A stretch of 44,303 nucleotides of DNA from Bacilli bacterium (GCA_017937305.1 JAGBDV010000004.1:1-44303); one strand, 5' to 3'. Shown: positions 23,089 through 33,239, counted from the first letter of the stretch. Program-made: numbers and translations. Notes: generated by a model not told the origin, from the letters alone.

Positions 23089-24195
23089 ATGAGTAAAACT
23101 ATAGACATTAAAAAAGTAGACAGCAATTTTTTAAATAATGAAGCAAAAGAAGATATTTTATTTATTGATCCTAAAATAAGTGATTTAGTTAAAATATATG
23201 GTTTATATTGGTTTAATGAAGATAGAAGATATCATAGACTTTCAAAAAAGTTAGATAATATTCTTCCTAAATTAGAAGGTAGTGTTGATGTACTTGCAGG
23301 AAATAGTAGTGGGGGAATTGTAGCATTTTATTCAAACACTAATGTTTTAAAAATAAAAGTTAAATTAAGTTTTAAGTTCCATATGGGCCATATGCCTTAC
23401 ACTGGACAAGCAGGGTTTGATTTATATATTGGTAATACTTATCAAGATATGAAATTCTATAGAACTAGTAATTTTGACTTTAATAAAAATGAATATGAAT
23501 TTACATTTTTCAATCATCCATCATTAAACTATAATAATAAATTATATGTTTTAAACTTTCCACTTTACGCAACAGTAGAAGAAATATTAATTGGGGTAAA
23601 TCCTAATTGTAATATTACTCCTTGTCTTGATTTATTTACAAAAGAAGATAAGATAGTATTTTATGGTACATCAATTACTCAAGGTGGTTGCGCAAGTAGA
23701 CCAGGAATGAGCTATACTCAAATTCTATCTAGAATGCTTGGGACTGAATGTTTAAATTATGGTTTTTCGGGAAATGGGAAAGGGCACATTGAAATAGCAG
23801 AAGCATTAAGTGAAATTAAAAAAGTAAAAATGTTTGTTTTAGATTATGAAGCTAATGCAACGTTCGATAGATTAAAAGCTACACTTGATAATTTTGTTAA
23901 ATGTTTAAGAGAAAAATATCCAACTGTACCTATTGTAATTATTAGCAAAATAATGATGTACTTAGAATTTCATGATGACGATTATGTTAAAAATGAAAAG
24001 AAGATTAGAAGTTATCAAAAGAATTATGTAAAAAATTCAAACGATGAGAATTTATATTACATTGATGGAGCTAAAGTTTTAGGCAAGAATAATATATCTG
24101 AAAAAACTGTAGACGGATGTCATCCGACTGATTACGGCTTTATTTCAATGGCTGAATATTTATACCCAATCATAAAAAAAATATTAACTAAATAA
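23089..24195 (+). CDS. SGNH/GDSL-family hydrolase (esterase)
   Basis: 368 residues. The N-terminal ~180 residues form a beta-rich domain; the C-terminal half is an SGNH hydrolase: block I FYGTSITQGG (Ser195), block II NYGFSGNG, and the catalytic Asp/His block DGCHPTD (Asp342, His345). The closest architecture I know is the SsfX3-like two-domain esterases, many of which deacetylate sugars. There is no signal peptide, so it acts inside the cell. GGAGA precedes the start. DUF554 follows after nine bases. The fold is clear; the substrate is not. Confidence 0.85.
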   Translation: MSKTIDIKKVDSNFLNNEAKEDILFIDPKISDLVKIYGLYWFNEDRRYHRLSKKLDNILPKLEGSVDVLAGNSSGGIVAFYSNTNVLKIKVKLSFKFHMGHMPYTGQAGFDLYIGNTYQDMKFYRTSNFDFNKNEYEFTFFNHPSLNYNNKLYVLNFPLYATVEEILIGVNPNCNITPCLDLFTKEDKIVFYGTSITQGGCASRPGMSYTQILSRMLGTECLNYGFSGNGKGHIEIAEALSEIKKVKMFVLDYEANATFDRLKATLDNFVKCLREKYPTVPIVIISKIMMYLEFHDDDYVKNEKKIRSYQKNYVKNSNDENLYYIDGAKVLGKNNISEKTVDGCHPTDYGFISMAEYLYPIIKKILTK

Positions 24196-24204
24196 GGTAA
24201 AAAT

Positions 24205-24909
24205 ATGTTAGGTGTATTAGTTAATAGTGTAGCTGTAATATTAGGTGGTTTAATTGGATTAATATTCAAAAGTAAAATATCTGATAAGGTAAGTAAGCCT
24301 GTAATGATTGGGCTTGGAGTATGTGTTTTATATATTGGCATTTCAGGCAGTTTAGAAGGAGAAAATGTTTTAATTGCAATAACAGCAATTGTACTAGGAA
24401 TAATTACTGGTACAGTTTTAAATATTGATGATAATATTAATAAATTAGCAAATAAGGTTGAACAAAAATTTAAGAAAGAAAATTCAGTTGAGTCATTATC
24501 TGAAGGTTTTGTTACTGCTACGCTTTTATTTTGTATTGGTGCTATGACTATTACAGGTTCTATTCAAGCAGGACTTGTAAATGATAATTCTATATTAATA
24601 ACAAAATCTATTTTAGACTTTGTTTCTGCAATAATGCTTGCAGCAAGTCTTGGCCGTGGTGTGTTATTATCTTCGATTTCTTTACTTTTTACTCAAGGAT
24701 TACTAGTGATTTTATCTAGCGTAATTGCTCCATATATTAATGATAGTTTAATAAATGAAATTACTTGTGTTGGATCATTAATCATCATTTTAATTGGTAC
24801 TAATCTAATGGGAATAACAAAGGTAAAAGTAGCAGACTTTTTACCTGCAATTATATATACTCCAGTAATTTATTATTTAAGTAATTTTATTATTAATTTA
24901 TTTAATTAA
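24205..24909 (+). CDS. DUF554 family membrane protein (YqgA-like)
   Basis: 234 residues with about seven hydrophobic segments. It has the family's typical opening (LGVLVNSVAVILGGLIGLIF), GIMTGTVLNIDD-like loop (IITGTVLNIDD) and a central F-V-T-A-T-L-L-F-C-I-G-A-M-T-I-T-G-S motif. It is probably a transport or membrane-homeostasis protein; the family has no settled function. Last gene of a three-gene unit, ended by the terminator at 24910. Confidence 0.88.
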   Translation: MLGVLVNSVAVILGGLIGLIFKSKISDKVSKPVMIGLGVCVLYIGISGSLEGENVLIAITAIVLGIITGTVLNIDDNINKLANKVEQKFKKENSVESLSEGFVTATLLFCIGAMTITGSIQAGLVNDNSILITKSILDFVSAIMLAASLGRGVLLSSISLLFTQGLLVILSSVIAPYINDSLINEITCVGSLIIILIGTNLMGITKVKVADFLPAIIYTPVIYYLSNFIINLFN

Positions 24910-24940
24910 AAAAAGAATCTTCAATTTGAAGATTCTTTTT
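24910..24940 (+). terminator. Terminator after DUF554 gene
   Basis: A 13-bp stem AAAAAGAATCTTC/GAAGATTCTTTTT (24910-24922/24928-24940) with an AATTT loop; the 3' arm itself supplies the T-run. It is nearly symmetric and might also work in the opposite direction. Confidence 0.88.
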
Positions 24941-25061
24941 ACTTTTTAAAAATTTCCATAAATATTTATAAAATAATTGATTATACTATATAAATGAAAA
25001 AAGTAATTTGTTATGTTTAAATTATACCAAAAAATAGTAAAAAAAAATATTAATGAATTAG

Positions 25062-25109
25062 TTGAAAAATTATAAGAAAAAGTGTATAATACATATGAAA
25101 ACGTATACA
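25062..25109 (+). promoter_or_regulatory. Starch/maltodextrin locus promoter with cre-type operator
   Basis: TTGAAA (25062-25067), 17 bases and TATAAT (25085-25090). ATGAAAACGTATACA (25095-25109) fits WTGNAANCGNWNNCW at every fixed position and covers the expected start point, where a LacI-family repressor would block initiation. It could be a site for CcpA (glucose repression) or a MalR-type regulator. No LacI-family gene lies in the window. Confidence 0.8.
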
Positions 25110-25175
25110 GAGTTATGCGTGAATGTTTTTTAACACAAATTCATACAAAAAAGAAAAAGGAGGAATTTATTAAGT

Positions 25176-26432
25176 ATGAAAAAATTTTGTGCTTTCTTAA
25201 TGATTGCTGTTTTAGCTGTTACTTTAATTGCTTGTAACGGAAATACAGATCAACCTAAGAATGAAGGAAAAACAATTTATTTAAATTATGCTGGTACAGC
25301 TTCTGATAAAGCTTTTAATGAAGGATTATTCGAAGACTTTAAAGCTGCTAGAAAAGCTGCTGGCGACAAAAATACATATGTTATTGAATATCTTGAAATC
25401 GGACCAGACGTAGTTGACTCTACAGTTCTTGACTGGACAGCTCCAAATGCTCCAGACGTATACGAAGCTGCTTCTGATAAAATCGGTATTCTATATCAAA
25501 AAGGCGCTTTAGCTAAATTAGGCGGAAAATATGCTGAATTTATTGAAAACTATATGGCTGGCTTTGGTGCTACATTAGTTACAATGAATGGTTCATATTA
25601 TGCTTATCCATATACTGGTGATAATACTTATTATTTACAATATGACAAATCTGTATTTGGTGAAGAAGATGTTCAATCTATCGAAACTTTATTAGATAAA
25701 GCTCAAGCTGAAGGTTATAAAGTTGCTTACAACCTAGAAACTGCATTCTGGGGTGCTGCTGCATTATTTACATTTGGTGCTGATTACTCTACTTCTTATG
25801 ATGAAGATGGTAATGTTATCGAAATTAAAGCAAACTTTAATGGTGCTGAAGGATTAAAAGCTGCAAAAGCTATCTACAAAATTATGCAACATCCAGCATG
25901 GGTTAATGATTCTGGCGTTCCATCTGCTGAATCAGATGTAAGAGCTACTATCGGTGGTACTTGGGATATTGCTAACTTCAAGAACCGTTATGGTGAAGAT
26001 TATGGTTGTGCTGTAATGCCAACAGTTACTGTTGATGGTGATACTAAACATTTAGGATGCTTTGTTGGTGGTAAATTCTTAGGTGTTAACCCTCAAGTTT
26101 CTAAAGGTGATTCTGATCGTTTAGTTGCTGCTCATGAACTTGCTATGTACTTATCAGGTAAAGAAGCTCAAACTAAGAGATATGAAAACTTTGGTATTGC
26201 TCCATGTCATTCTGAAGCTAAACAACATCCAAGCATGGTTAATGACCCTAACATGATCGTTCTTAACGAACAAGCTAAGTTTGGTCATCCACAAGATGCT
26301 GTTCCTGCAGCATTCTGGTCAGCTCCAGGTACATTCGTTGGTGGTATTAAAGATGGTACTATTACACTTGAAAATATTCAAGAAGCTATCGATACTCTAA
26401 ATAATTCTATTATTGGAGCACCTGCTGAATAA
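25176..26432 (+). CDS. malE: Maltodextrin-binding lipoprotein (MalE-like)
   Basis: 418 residues with LIAC lipobox (Cys20), extracellular solute-binding family 1. The mature part has the two-lobe pattern with a hinge-spanning Y-P-Y-T-G-D-N motif near 130 and a C-terminal lobe ending in helices. AGGAGGA is upstream. Codon use (many GCT, GGT, ACT) is richer in G/C than the accessory region, typical of high expression. It is followed by an mRNA hairpin, then MalF and MalG. The ligand is inferred from the amylase and pullulanase of the same locus. Confidence 0.85.
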   Translation: MKKFCAFLMIAVLAVTLIACNGNTDQPKNEGKTIYLNYAGTASDKAFNEGLFEDFKAARKAAGDKNTYVIEYLEIGPDVVDSTVLDWTAPNAPDVYEAASDKIGILYQKGALAKLGGKYAEFIENYMAGFGATLVTMNGSYYAYPYTGDNTYYLQYDKSVFGEEDVQSIETLLDKAQAEGYKVAYNLETAFWGAAALFTFGADYSTSYDEDGNVIEIKANFNGAEGLKAAKAIYKIMQHPAWVNDSGVPSAESDVRATIGGTWDIANFKNRYGEDYGCAVMPTVTVDGDTKHLGCFVGGKFLGVNPQVSKGDSDRLVAAHELAMYLSGKEAQTKRYENFGIAPCHSEAKQHPSMVNDPNMIVLNEQAKFGHPQDAVPAAFWSAPGTFVGGIKDGTITLENIQEAIDTLNNSIIGAPAE

Positions 26433-26449
26433 TTGATCGAATAAAAATT

Positions 26450-26485
26450 AAAATGTGGCGATAGTACAAAATGTCGTCACATTTT
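26450..26485 (+). other. Intercistronic stem-loop after malE
   Basis: A 12-bp stem AAAATGTGGCGA/TCGTCACATTTT (26450-26461/26474-26485) with one wobble pair. The base after it is G, not a T-run, so it is not a normal terminator. It probably protects the malE message from 3' decay and gives the binding protein a higher level than the permeases. Confidence 0.65.
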
Positions 26486-26503
26486 GTATAGAAAGGAGAA
26501 CTT

Positions 26504-28048
26504 ATGACAACAATAGAATATTTATCTTTACCTTTACATAAAAGACTTTTCCATAAGTTTATTTCGTTTTTCGCATCAATTCCAATGTTTTTTGCAAAAA
26601 TATTTACAAAGAAGATTCCTCAATTCTTTGTAGGAATATATAAGAAAATAGCTCAAGTATTCTTTAATATTTATTTATTCTTTGTTGATGGTGATTTTAA
26701 AACAAAACTTTCATTTGTATTTATGGGCTTTGGTTTATTTACTAGAAAGTCATTTTTAAGAGGTATTTTATACTTTTTATTTCAAGCAGCTTATATATAT
26801 TTTGCAGTAACAATTGGTATTAGTTCATTAATGAAAATTGGTACTTTTGGACATATTGCACAGTCTAGTTATGTAGATCCAATTGTCGGTATTGAAATTT
26901 ATACTTATCAAGATGACAGTTTTATGTTATTACTTAATACTATAATTTTCGCTATCTTAACATGCGTATATGTATTCTTATGGTATAACCAATTAAAAGA
27001 TAGTGTTGAATTACAAAACTTACATCGTATTGGTAAAACAATTAAAGATAAAGAAATCGTTAAAAGTTTAGTTGGTAAAAATTATCATTATGTAATGTTA
27101 TCAATTCCAACTTTAGGCTTAATTATTTTTACAATTATTCCATTAATATTCATGATTCTTGTTGCGTTTACGAATTATTCATCACAATTCCAACAACCTA
27201 AAGAGTTATTTGACTGGGTTGGAAGTTATAATTTCAAGAAGTTATTTGGTCTTGCAGGTGGAGCTGCTTCGCATGAATTTGCTTATGTATTTGGTCAAAT
27301 ACTTATTTGGACTCTTACTTGGGCAGTTTTTGCAACATTTACAAACTATTTCCTTGGAATGATTGTTGCAATGTTAATTAATAAAAAAGGTATTCGTTTA
27401 AAGAAATTATGGCGTACAATTTTAATTACAACTATTGCAGTGCCTCAGTTTATTTCATTATTATTTATGTCAAGATTCTTAAGTACTAATGATGGTGCAC
27501 TAAACCAAATATTACTTGATCTTGGTATAATTACTCAAAATATTAAATTCTTAGAAGATGGAATTATTACAAAAATTACAGTTATCGTAGTTAATATGTG
27601 GATAGGTATTCCATATACAATGCTTATGTGTTCAGGTATTTTAATGAACATTCCTCAAGATTTATATGAATCTGCTCGTATTGATGGAGCTAGTCCATTT
27701 AAAATGTATGCAAAAATTACACTACCATATATGTTGTTTGTAACTGGTCCATATTTAATTTCAAACTTTGTTGGTAATATTAATAACTTTAATGTTATAT
27801 ATCTATTATCTGGTGGTAATCCACAGTTTACTAACGTTAAAGGCCAAATGATTCAATCTCAATTATTTGGTGCAGGTCAAACTGACTTACTTATTACATG
27901 GCTATATAAGATGTGTATGACACAAGTAGAGAAAGACTATGGTGTTGCATCTGTAATTGGTATCTTTGTTTTCGTTGTCGTTGCAACATTCTCGCTTATT
28001 ACATATAGCCGTTCAAATGCTGTTAAGAATGAAGGAGACTTCCAATAA
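26504..28048 (+). CDS. malF: Maltodextrin ABC transporter permease (MalF-like)
   Basis: 514 residues. The N-terminal ~215 residues carry amphipathic, Phe/Lys-rich stretches and two or three extra membrane segments before the conserved permease core (about 225-505). The EAA coupling loop Y-E-S-A-R-I-D-G-A-S-P (about 389-399) is intact. AGGAGA precedes the start. The stop overlaps malG (TAATG). Together with MalG it forms the channel; the MalK-type ATPase lies two genes downstream. Confidence 0.92.
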   Translation: MTTIEYLSLPLHKRLFHKFISFFASIPMFFAKIFTKKIPQFFVGIYKKIAQVFFNIYLFFVDGDFKTKLSFVFMGFGLFTRKSFLRGILYFLFQAAYIYFAVTIGISSLMKIGTFGHIAQSSYVDPIVGIEIYTYQDDSFMLLLNTIIFAILTCVYVFLWYNQLKDSVELQNLHRIGKTIKDKEIVKSLVGKNYHYVMLSIPTLGLIIFTIIPLIFMILVAFTNYSSQFQQPKELFDWVGSYNFKKLFGLAGGAASHEFAYVFGQILIWTLTWAVFATFTNYFLGMIVAMLINKKGIRLKKLWRTILITTIAVPQFISLLFMSRFLSTNDGALNQILLDLGIITQNIKFLEDGIITKITVIVVNMWIGIPYTMLMCSGILMNIPQDLYESARIDGASPFKMYAKITLPYMLFVTGPYLISNFVGNINNFNVIYLLSGGNPQFTNVKGQMIQSQLFGAGQTDLLITWLYKMCMTQVEKDYGVASVIGIFVFVVVATFSLITYSRSNAVKNEGDFQ

Positions 28049-29004
28049 TGAAAAGATTTAAATATTTAAAACCAATAAAGTCAAAAGATCTTTTCTATAA
28101 TGAAAAGAATTCACGTGGTATGCGATTTAAACAAAAATCTACGAATGTTTTAGTCTATATTGTTTTAACAATTATTTCCCTTATTTGGGTGCTTCCATTT
28201 GTTTATTTGATCTTACAATCATTTGCAAAATCGTATTCTCCACAAGTTTTAATTCCAAAAGAATGGACTTTAGATAATTATCGTGCTTTATTTGATACTA
28301 ATTTTAAGATGATGTTTAATAATAAAGAGATGGTATTTGCAGAAGTTTATCCTTTTGGCAGATGGCTACTTAATACTGTTTTAATTGCACTTGTTGTATC
28401 AGTATTACAAACTGTTCTTACATTAATGTCTGCTTATGCATTTTCTAGATTAAACTTTGGATTTAGAAAAAAATATATGAAACTTATTTTAATTATAGGT
28501 ATGTTCCCTGGTTTCTTAGGAATGATTATTACATTCTATATTTTAAAACAAGTTAATTTATCAACTGGTGTTCCAGGATTATTTGGTTTAGTATTAGTAT
28601 ATATTAGCGGTTCTGTAATGAATTATTATGTGTCTAAAGGATTCTTTGATACAATTTCTAAATCATTAGATGAAGCTGCAATGATTGATGGTGCTAATAA
28701 AAATACTATCTTCTGGCGTGTTATTATGCCACTTTCTAAACCAATTATTGTTTATACTATTTTACTTGCCTTTACAGCACCTTGGGGTGATTATATGTTT
28801 GCATCTGTAATCGCTGCTGGTGATTCTAGCTTATTTAATGTTGCGGTAGGGTTACAACAACTACTAACTAAAGAGTCAGGGGTAAGTGGATTCCCTATCT
28901 TCTGTGCTGCTGGTGTTATTGTTTCAATTCCTATTATGACTTTATTCTTCTTCCTACAAGGTTACTATGTAGAAGGAGTTACTGGTGGAGCAGTTAAAGG
29001 ATAA
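28048..29004 (+). CDS. malG: Maltodextrin ABC transporter permease (MalG-like)
   Basis: 318 residues, six membrane spans, with the EAA loop LDEAAMIDGANK (about 209-220) and the normal short C-terminus ending EGVTGGAVKG. Overlap of one base with malF indicates coupled translation. The next gene (amylase lipoprotein) starts three bases after the stop. Confidence 0.93.
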   Translation: MKRFKYLKPIKSKDLFYNEKNSRGMRFKQKSTNVLVYIVLTIISLIWVLPFVYLILQSFAKSYSPQVLIPKEWTLDNYRALFDTNFKMMFNNKEMVFAEVYPFGRWLLNTVLIALVVSVLQTVLTLMSAYAFSRLNFGFRKKYMKLILIIGMFPGFLGMIITFYILKQVNLSTGVPGLFGLVLVYISGSVMNYYVSKGFFDTISKSLDEAAMIDGANKNTIFWRVIMPLSKPIIVYTILLAFTAPWGDYMFASVIAAGDSSLFNVAVGLQQLLTKESGVSGFPIFCAAGVIVSIPIMTLFFFLQGYYVEGVTGGAVKG

Positions 29005-29007
29005 GTT

Positions 29008-30666
29008 ATGAAAGTTAGTATAAAATTATTAATTATGTTATTATTAGTTACTTTATGTATTCTTCCAAGTTGCAAATCAAGTTGCAAAAAAGATGAACCA
29101 GATCCATATGATAATCCATATGGAAAAAGAATTGAAGAAGATTTAACTACTACAAATATAATAGAAGATAATTATCGTAACTATTATGAAATCTTTGTTA
29201 GAAGTTTTAATGATTCAAACATGGATTTAGTTGGTGACTTAAATGGTGTTACTAATAAATTAGATTATATTAAAGATTTAGGGTATAATGGAATTTGGCT
29301 AATGCCTATTAATCCATCTAGTTCTTATCATAAATATGATGTTAATGACTATTATAATGTTGATAAAAGTTATGGAACAATTGATGATTTAAAAAATTTA
29401 ATTAATGAATGTCACAAACGTAATATTAAATTAATTATTGACTTAGTACTTAATCATTCAGGAAAAGCTAATCCTTATTTTGCAAAAGCATGTAGTGCTT
29501 ATAACAAGTATTTAAAAGGATTAACTTTAACTAGTGAAGAAGAAGCTTATAAAGATTTCTATGTATTCTATCCTACTGCAAAAGATATTCCTTCTAATGT
29601 AACTGCTTATAAAGCAGGTCCAAGTTATGATTTCTATTATGAAGGTAATTTTTCAGACAATATGCCTGAATTTAATTTGGATAGTCCTGCAGTAAAAGAA
29701 GAATTTAAAAACATTATGAAGTTCTACTTAGATATGGGTATCGATGGATTTAGACTTGATGCAGTAAAATATTTCTACTTTAATAATAATGCTAAATCAA
29801 TTGAGTTTTTAAGTTGGATTAATAAAACAGTAAAAGAAATTAAACCTGATGCGTATATTGTTGGTGAATGTTTTGATGGTTATGAATTAATTAATGAATA
29901 TTACAAGAGTGGAATTGATTCACACTTTAATTTCTCTACTAGTGTTGCATATGCATCACAAAGTGGTTTAATTAATGGTGTTAATCCTGAAGGAAGAGGT
30001 ATTACTTCATATTATAATTCACTTATTTCAAATTATAATATCGGTAATGGACAAGGCATTCCTGCTCCATTTATTGATAATCATGATATGCCAAGATATA
30101 CTTATCAAACTAATACAGAAAAAAATAAATTCATATTTGGTTTACTTGGAATGATGAATGGGACAATTTTCTCGTATTATGGCGATGAAGTAGGACTATA
30201 TGGTACTAATAAAGGTAACAATAATGTAGATCAAAATGTTAGAATTCCTATTCAATGGGGTGATTTTGCAAACCTAGATTGTTCGGTAATTAGTGGAGTA
30301 ACAAGTAAACTTTATCCATATCCGACTGTAAAAGAACAACTTGAAGATTCTAATTCAATACTTAATTATTATAAAAAAGTCTTATTATTAAGAAATCAAA
30401 ATCCTGAAATAGCAAGAGGTTCTATTGAACTTATTGCAAAAGATAGTAAAGATAATAAAATGTTATTTATTTCAAAAACTTATAACAATAGTAAAATTGG
30501 AATAATCTTTAATTTCTCTGAATATGAAAACTTAAATATTGATTATAAAGCTTACGGATTTAACAGCGTTGTTGGTCAAGCAGTAATCGATAGTAGTTAC
30601 TATGTTGGAGAACAAAGAGATGGAAGTATCATTATACCTCCATATAGCATTGTAATTTTAAAATAG
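29008..30666 (+). CDS. Alpha-amylase lipoprotein (GH13)
   Basis: 552 residues; LPSC lipobox (Cys22), then the GH13 (alpha/beta)8 catalytic domain. Conserved regions are intact: I DLVLNHSG, II GFRLDAVKYF (nucleophile Asp ~250), III IVGECFDG (acid/base Glu ~286), IV FIDNHDMPR (Asp ~358). It cleaves alpha-1,4 links of starch or maltodextrins outside the membrane, delivering oligosaccharides to MalE. No starch-binding module is attached; binding may be supplied by the lipoprotein at 37525. It is located within the transporter operon, between malG and the ATPase. Confidence 0.93.
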   Translation: MKVSIKLLIMLLLVTLCILPSCKSSCKKDEPDPYDNPYGKRIEEDLTTTNIIEDNYRNYYEIFVRSFNDSNMDLVGDLNGVTNKLDYIKDLGYNGIWLMPINPSSSYHKYDVNDYYNVDKSYGTIDDLKNLINECHKRNIKLIIDLVLNHSGKANPYFAKACSAYNKYLKGLTLTSEEEAYKDFYVFYPTAKDIPSNVTAYKAGPSYDFYYEGNFSDNMPEFNLDSPAVKEEFKNIMKFYLDMGIDGFRLDAVKYFYFNNNAKSIEFLSWINKTVKEIKPDAYIVGECFDGYELINEYYKSGIDSHFNFSTSVAYASQSGLINGVNPEGRGITSYYNSLISNYNIGNGQGIPAPFIDNHDMPRYTYQTNTEKNKFIFGLLGMMNGTIFSYYGDEVGLYGTNKGNNNVDQNVRIPIQWGDFANLDCSVISGVTSKLYPYPTVKEQLEDSNSILNYYKKVLLLRNQNPEIARGSIELIAKDSKDNKMLFISKTYNNSKIGIIFNFSEYENLNIDYKAYGFNSVVGQAVIDSSYYVGEQRDGSIIIPPYSIVILK

Positions 30667-30683
30667 TAAAAGGAGTAATAAAT

Positions 30684-33218
30684 ATGGCCGGTTTAAGATT
30701 AGAACATATTTATAAAGTATATCCTAATGGTACTAAAGCAGTTTCTGACTTTACAATGGATATCAAAGACAAAGAATTTATTGTTTTTGTAGGTCCATCT
30801 GGTTGTGGTAAATCTACAACTTTAAGAATGATTGCAGGGTTAGAAGAAATTAGTGCTGGGGAACTATACATTGATAATCATATTGTGAATGATGTAGAAC
30901 CAAAAGACCGTGATATCGCAATGGTATTCCAAAATTATGCATTATATCCACATATGACTGTTTATGAAAATATTGCATTTGGTTTAAAATTAAGACATTT
31001 ACCGAATGAAGAAATTCATAAAAAAGTATTATGGGCTGCACAAGTATTAGATTTAACTGAATACTTAGACCGTAAACCTCGTGCAATGTCTGGTGGTCAA
31101 CGTCAACGTGTATCTTTAGGTCGTGCAATTATTCGTAACCCTAAAGTAATGTTACTTGATGAACCATTATCAAACTTAGATGCTAAACTTCGTGCGCAAA
31201 TGCGTAGCGAAATTGCAAAACTACATGAAGATTTGCAAACAACATTTATTTATGTTACACATGACCAAGTAGAAGCTATGACACTTGGTACACGTGTAGT
31301 AGTAATGAAATTAGGTAAAATCATGCAAGTGGATACTCCTAAGAATCTTTATGATTATCCAGATAATTTATTTGTTGCTGGATTTATTGGTACTCCACAA
31401 ATGAATTTCTTTAAAGCTTATTTAAAAAGAGATGGTGAAAATGATGTTATTGAATTCTTAAATTCAACGTCTACTCTAAAAGTTAAGCATTCTTATTTAT
31501 CAAGAATTAAACCTAAATATTTTGATAGTGATAATGAAGTTACATTTGGATTTAGATGTGAACATATTTCTTTAGATAAAGAAGTAGTTGAATCATCTGA
31601 TCATTTAATTGATGTTAAGATTTCTCATTTTGAAGAATTAGGTAATGAAACATTAATTTATGCAGAACTATTAAGTGATGATCGCCTATCAAAACCTACT
31701 AAAGTAATTATTAAGGGAACTTCTTCATATGGACTTAAACGTGGTGATGTAGTTAAAGCTGCTCTTAATTTAGATAAAGCACACGTATTTGATAGTGTTA
31801 CTGAACAAACTATTAACCCTCGTATCCCTACTACTAACCTTGCATATGGTAAAGTTGTAAATAATATATTACAATTACATGATTTAAATATTGAACTTCC
31901 TAATGCAATTAAGCTAGAAGATAATGATTATAGTGTAATTATCCCTGTTAATGCAATTAACTTAAATAATAATTCAGGTGTTAAAGTTAAATTAGAAAAA
32001 GTAGAACAAGTAGATGATCTACGTATTGCTTCTATTAAACTTGGGGATAACTTAATCTTTGCATTTGCTTCTAATGATGTTGATTTAGAAAAAGAGTGTT
32101 ATATTGAACTTGATTATACTAAGTTAGAATTCTATATTGGTAGTAAACTAGTTCATCAAGCTATTAGTGATTATGATAAAGTTAATGCAATGTTCTTAAA
32201 TCATGTTACTGCAAAAGAATATGTTGGCGATAGCTATGATAAAGTAGTTGATGAAAGAGTTTTAGCTGTTGAAGAAAAATACCAAGGTTTATTTAAAGAA
32301 ATTGATGAACAATATGCTAAAGATTTAGAAAATGTTAAATCAGTTGATTCTAAAGCAATTACTCTAAAGAATAAACCATTAATTAGTGAAAAAGAAAATG
32401 AAACTACTAAATTAATTAATGAATTAAAACTTAAGTTAAAAGAAGATTTAAAGGCTTTAGAAGAAGCACATAAGATTAATTCAATATGTATTACTCAAGA
32501 AGTCAAAGATGCTTATGATAAAGTTTATAATGATGAAATGGAATCATTTAATTCATTTAAACAAATCAATAAAGATCGTGATGCTTATAATAAGCGTGTT
32601 CAAGAATTAAAACAATTTAAAGCTAATCATAAGTTAGAAAGAGAAAATGAACTTAATAAACGTCTTAATGCAGAAGCTATTAATTTCGAAACAGAAGCTA
32701 ATGCGTTAAAAGGTAACTTTAAACGTGAAAAAGAAAATGCATTAAATGAATTAAAGAAATTTAAGAATGATTGTTATAATGAAGCTTATCCAGTTAAGAA
32801 ACTTGAAAAGGAATATAAAAATACTGTTCTTGCGTTAAGAAAAGAATATGGTGAAGCTTTAATGCATGCTAAGATTATTTTCTTCTTTAAGACTGGTAAT
32901 TTAGTTACTTTATGTAACGATGAAATTTCTAATAAGATGGTTCAAAGCTTAGGTATTAAAGTATTTAGTAAACAATATTTAGTTGAAATTCCTCACGATG
33001 CATATCAAATTGCAGAAGATGGATTTAAAGTTCAAGTATTAGAAGTTCTTGACTATGGTAAAGTTAAGTTTGCTAAATGTCTTTATAAAGATCATCACTA
33101 TGAAACTAATATTTACATTCAAGTTGAAGATGAAAATATCGGTAGCGAAATATGTGTTAAATATGATATTTCAAGAATTCATATTACTGAAAAAGCTATG
33201 GATATTAAGATTTACTAA
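30684..33218 (+). CDS. malK: Oversized MalK/MsmX-type ATPase with a coiled-coil extension
   Basis: 844 residues; MalK/MsmX proteins have ~370. Residues 1-235 are a full ABC domain (GPSGCGKST ~36-44, signature LSGG-type MSGGQRQR ~134-141, Walker B VMLLDEPLSNLD, switch His in YVTHDQVEAM). About 240-365 is a TOBE/MalK regulatory region. About 380-500 looks like a second beta-rich OB-like unit. Residues ~515-740 are charged Lys/Glu helices, probably a long coiled coil. About 745-844 is another beta-rich segment that resumes OB-like spacing. It energises MalFG. One frame, no stop; AAAGGAG gives the start. Long MsmK forms exist in Mollicutes, so a lineage trait is possible. Confidence 0.88.
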   Translation: MAGLRLEHIYKVYPNGTKAVSDFTMDIKDKEFIVFVGPSGCGKSTTLRMIAGLEEISAGELYIDNHIVNDVEPKDRDIAMVFQNYALYPHMTVYENIAFGLKLRHLPNEEIHKKVLWAAQVLDLTEYLDRKPRAMSGGQRQRVSLGRAIIRNPKVMLLDEPLSNLDAKLRAQMRSEIAKLHEDLQTTFIYVTHDQVEAMTLGTRVVVMKLGKIMQVDTPKNLYDYPDNLFVAGFIGTPQMNFFKAYLKRDGENDVIEFLNSTSTLKVKHSYLSRIKPKYFDSDNEVTFGFRCEHISLDKEVVESSDHLIDVKISHFEELGNETLIYAELLSDDRLSKPTKVIIKGTSSYGLKRGDVVKAALNLDKAHVFDSVTEQTINPRIPTTNLAYGKVVNNILQLHDLNIELPNAIKLEDNDYSVIIPVNAINLNNNSGVKVKLEKVEQVDDLRIASIKLGDNLIFAFASNDVDLEKECYIELDYTKLEFYIGSKLVHQAISDYDKVNAMFLNHVTAKEYVGDSYDKVVDERVLAVEEKYQGLFKEIDEQYAKDLENVKSVDSKAITLKNKPLISEKENETTKLINELKLKLKEDLKALEEAHKINSICITQEVKDAYDKVYNDEMESFNSFKQINKDRDAYNKRVQELKQFKANHKLERENELNKRLNAEAINFETEANALKGNFKREKENALNELKKFKNDCYNEAYPVKKLEKEYKNTVLALRKEYGEALMHAKIIFFFKTGNLVTLCNDEISNKMVQSLGIKVFSKQYLVEIPHDAYQIAEDGFKVQVLEVLDYGKVKFAKCLYKDHHYETNIYIQVEDENIGSEICVKYDISRIHITEKAMDIKIY

Positions 33219-33239
33219 TTAGTGTAGTGAGGTGCAAAA

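Noticed and set aside
26450..26485. Rho-independent terminator after malE
   Set aside because: The stem is good but no T-run follows and the permeases have no separate promoter; an mRNA-stabilising stem-loop is more likely.
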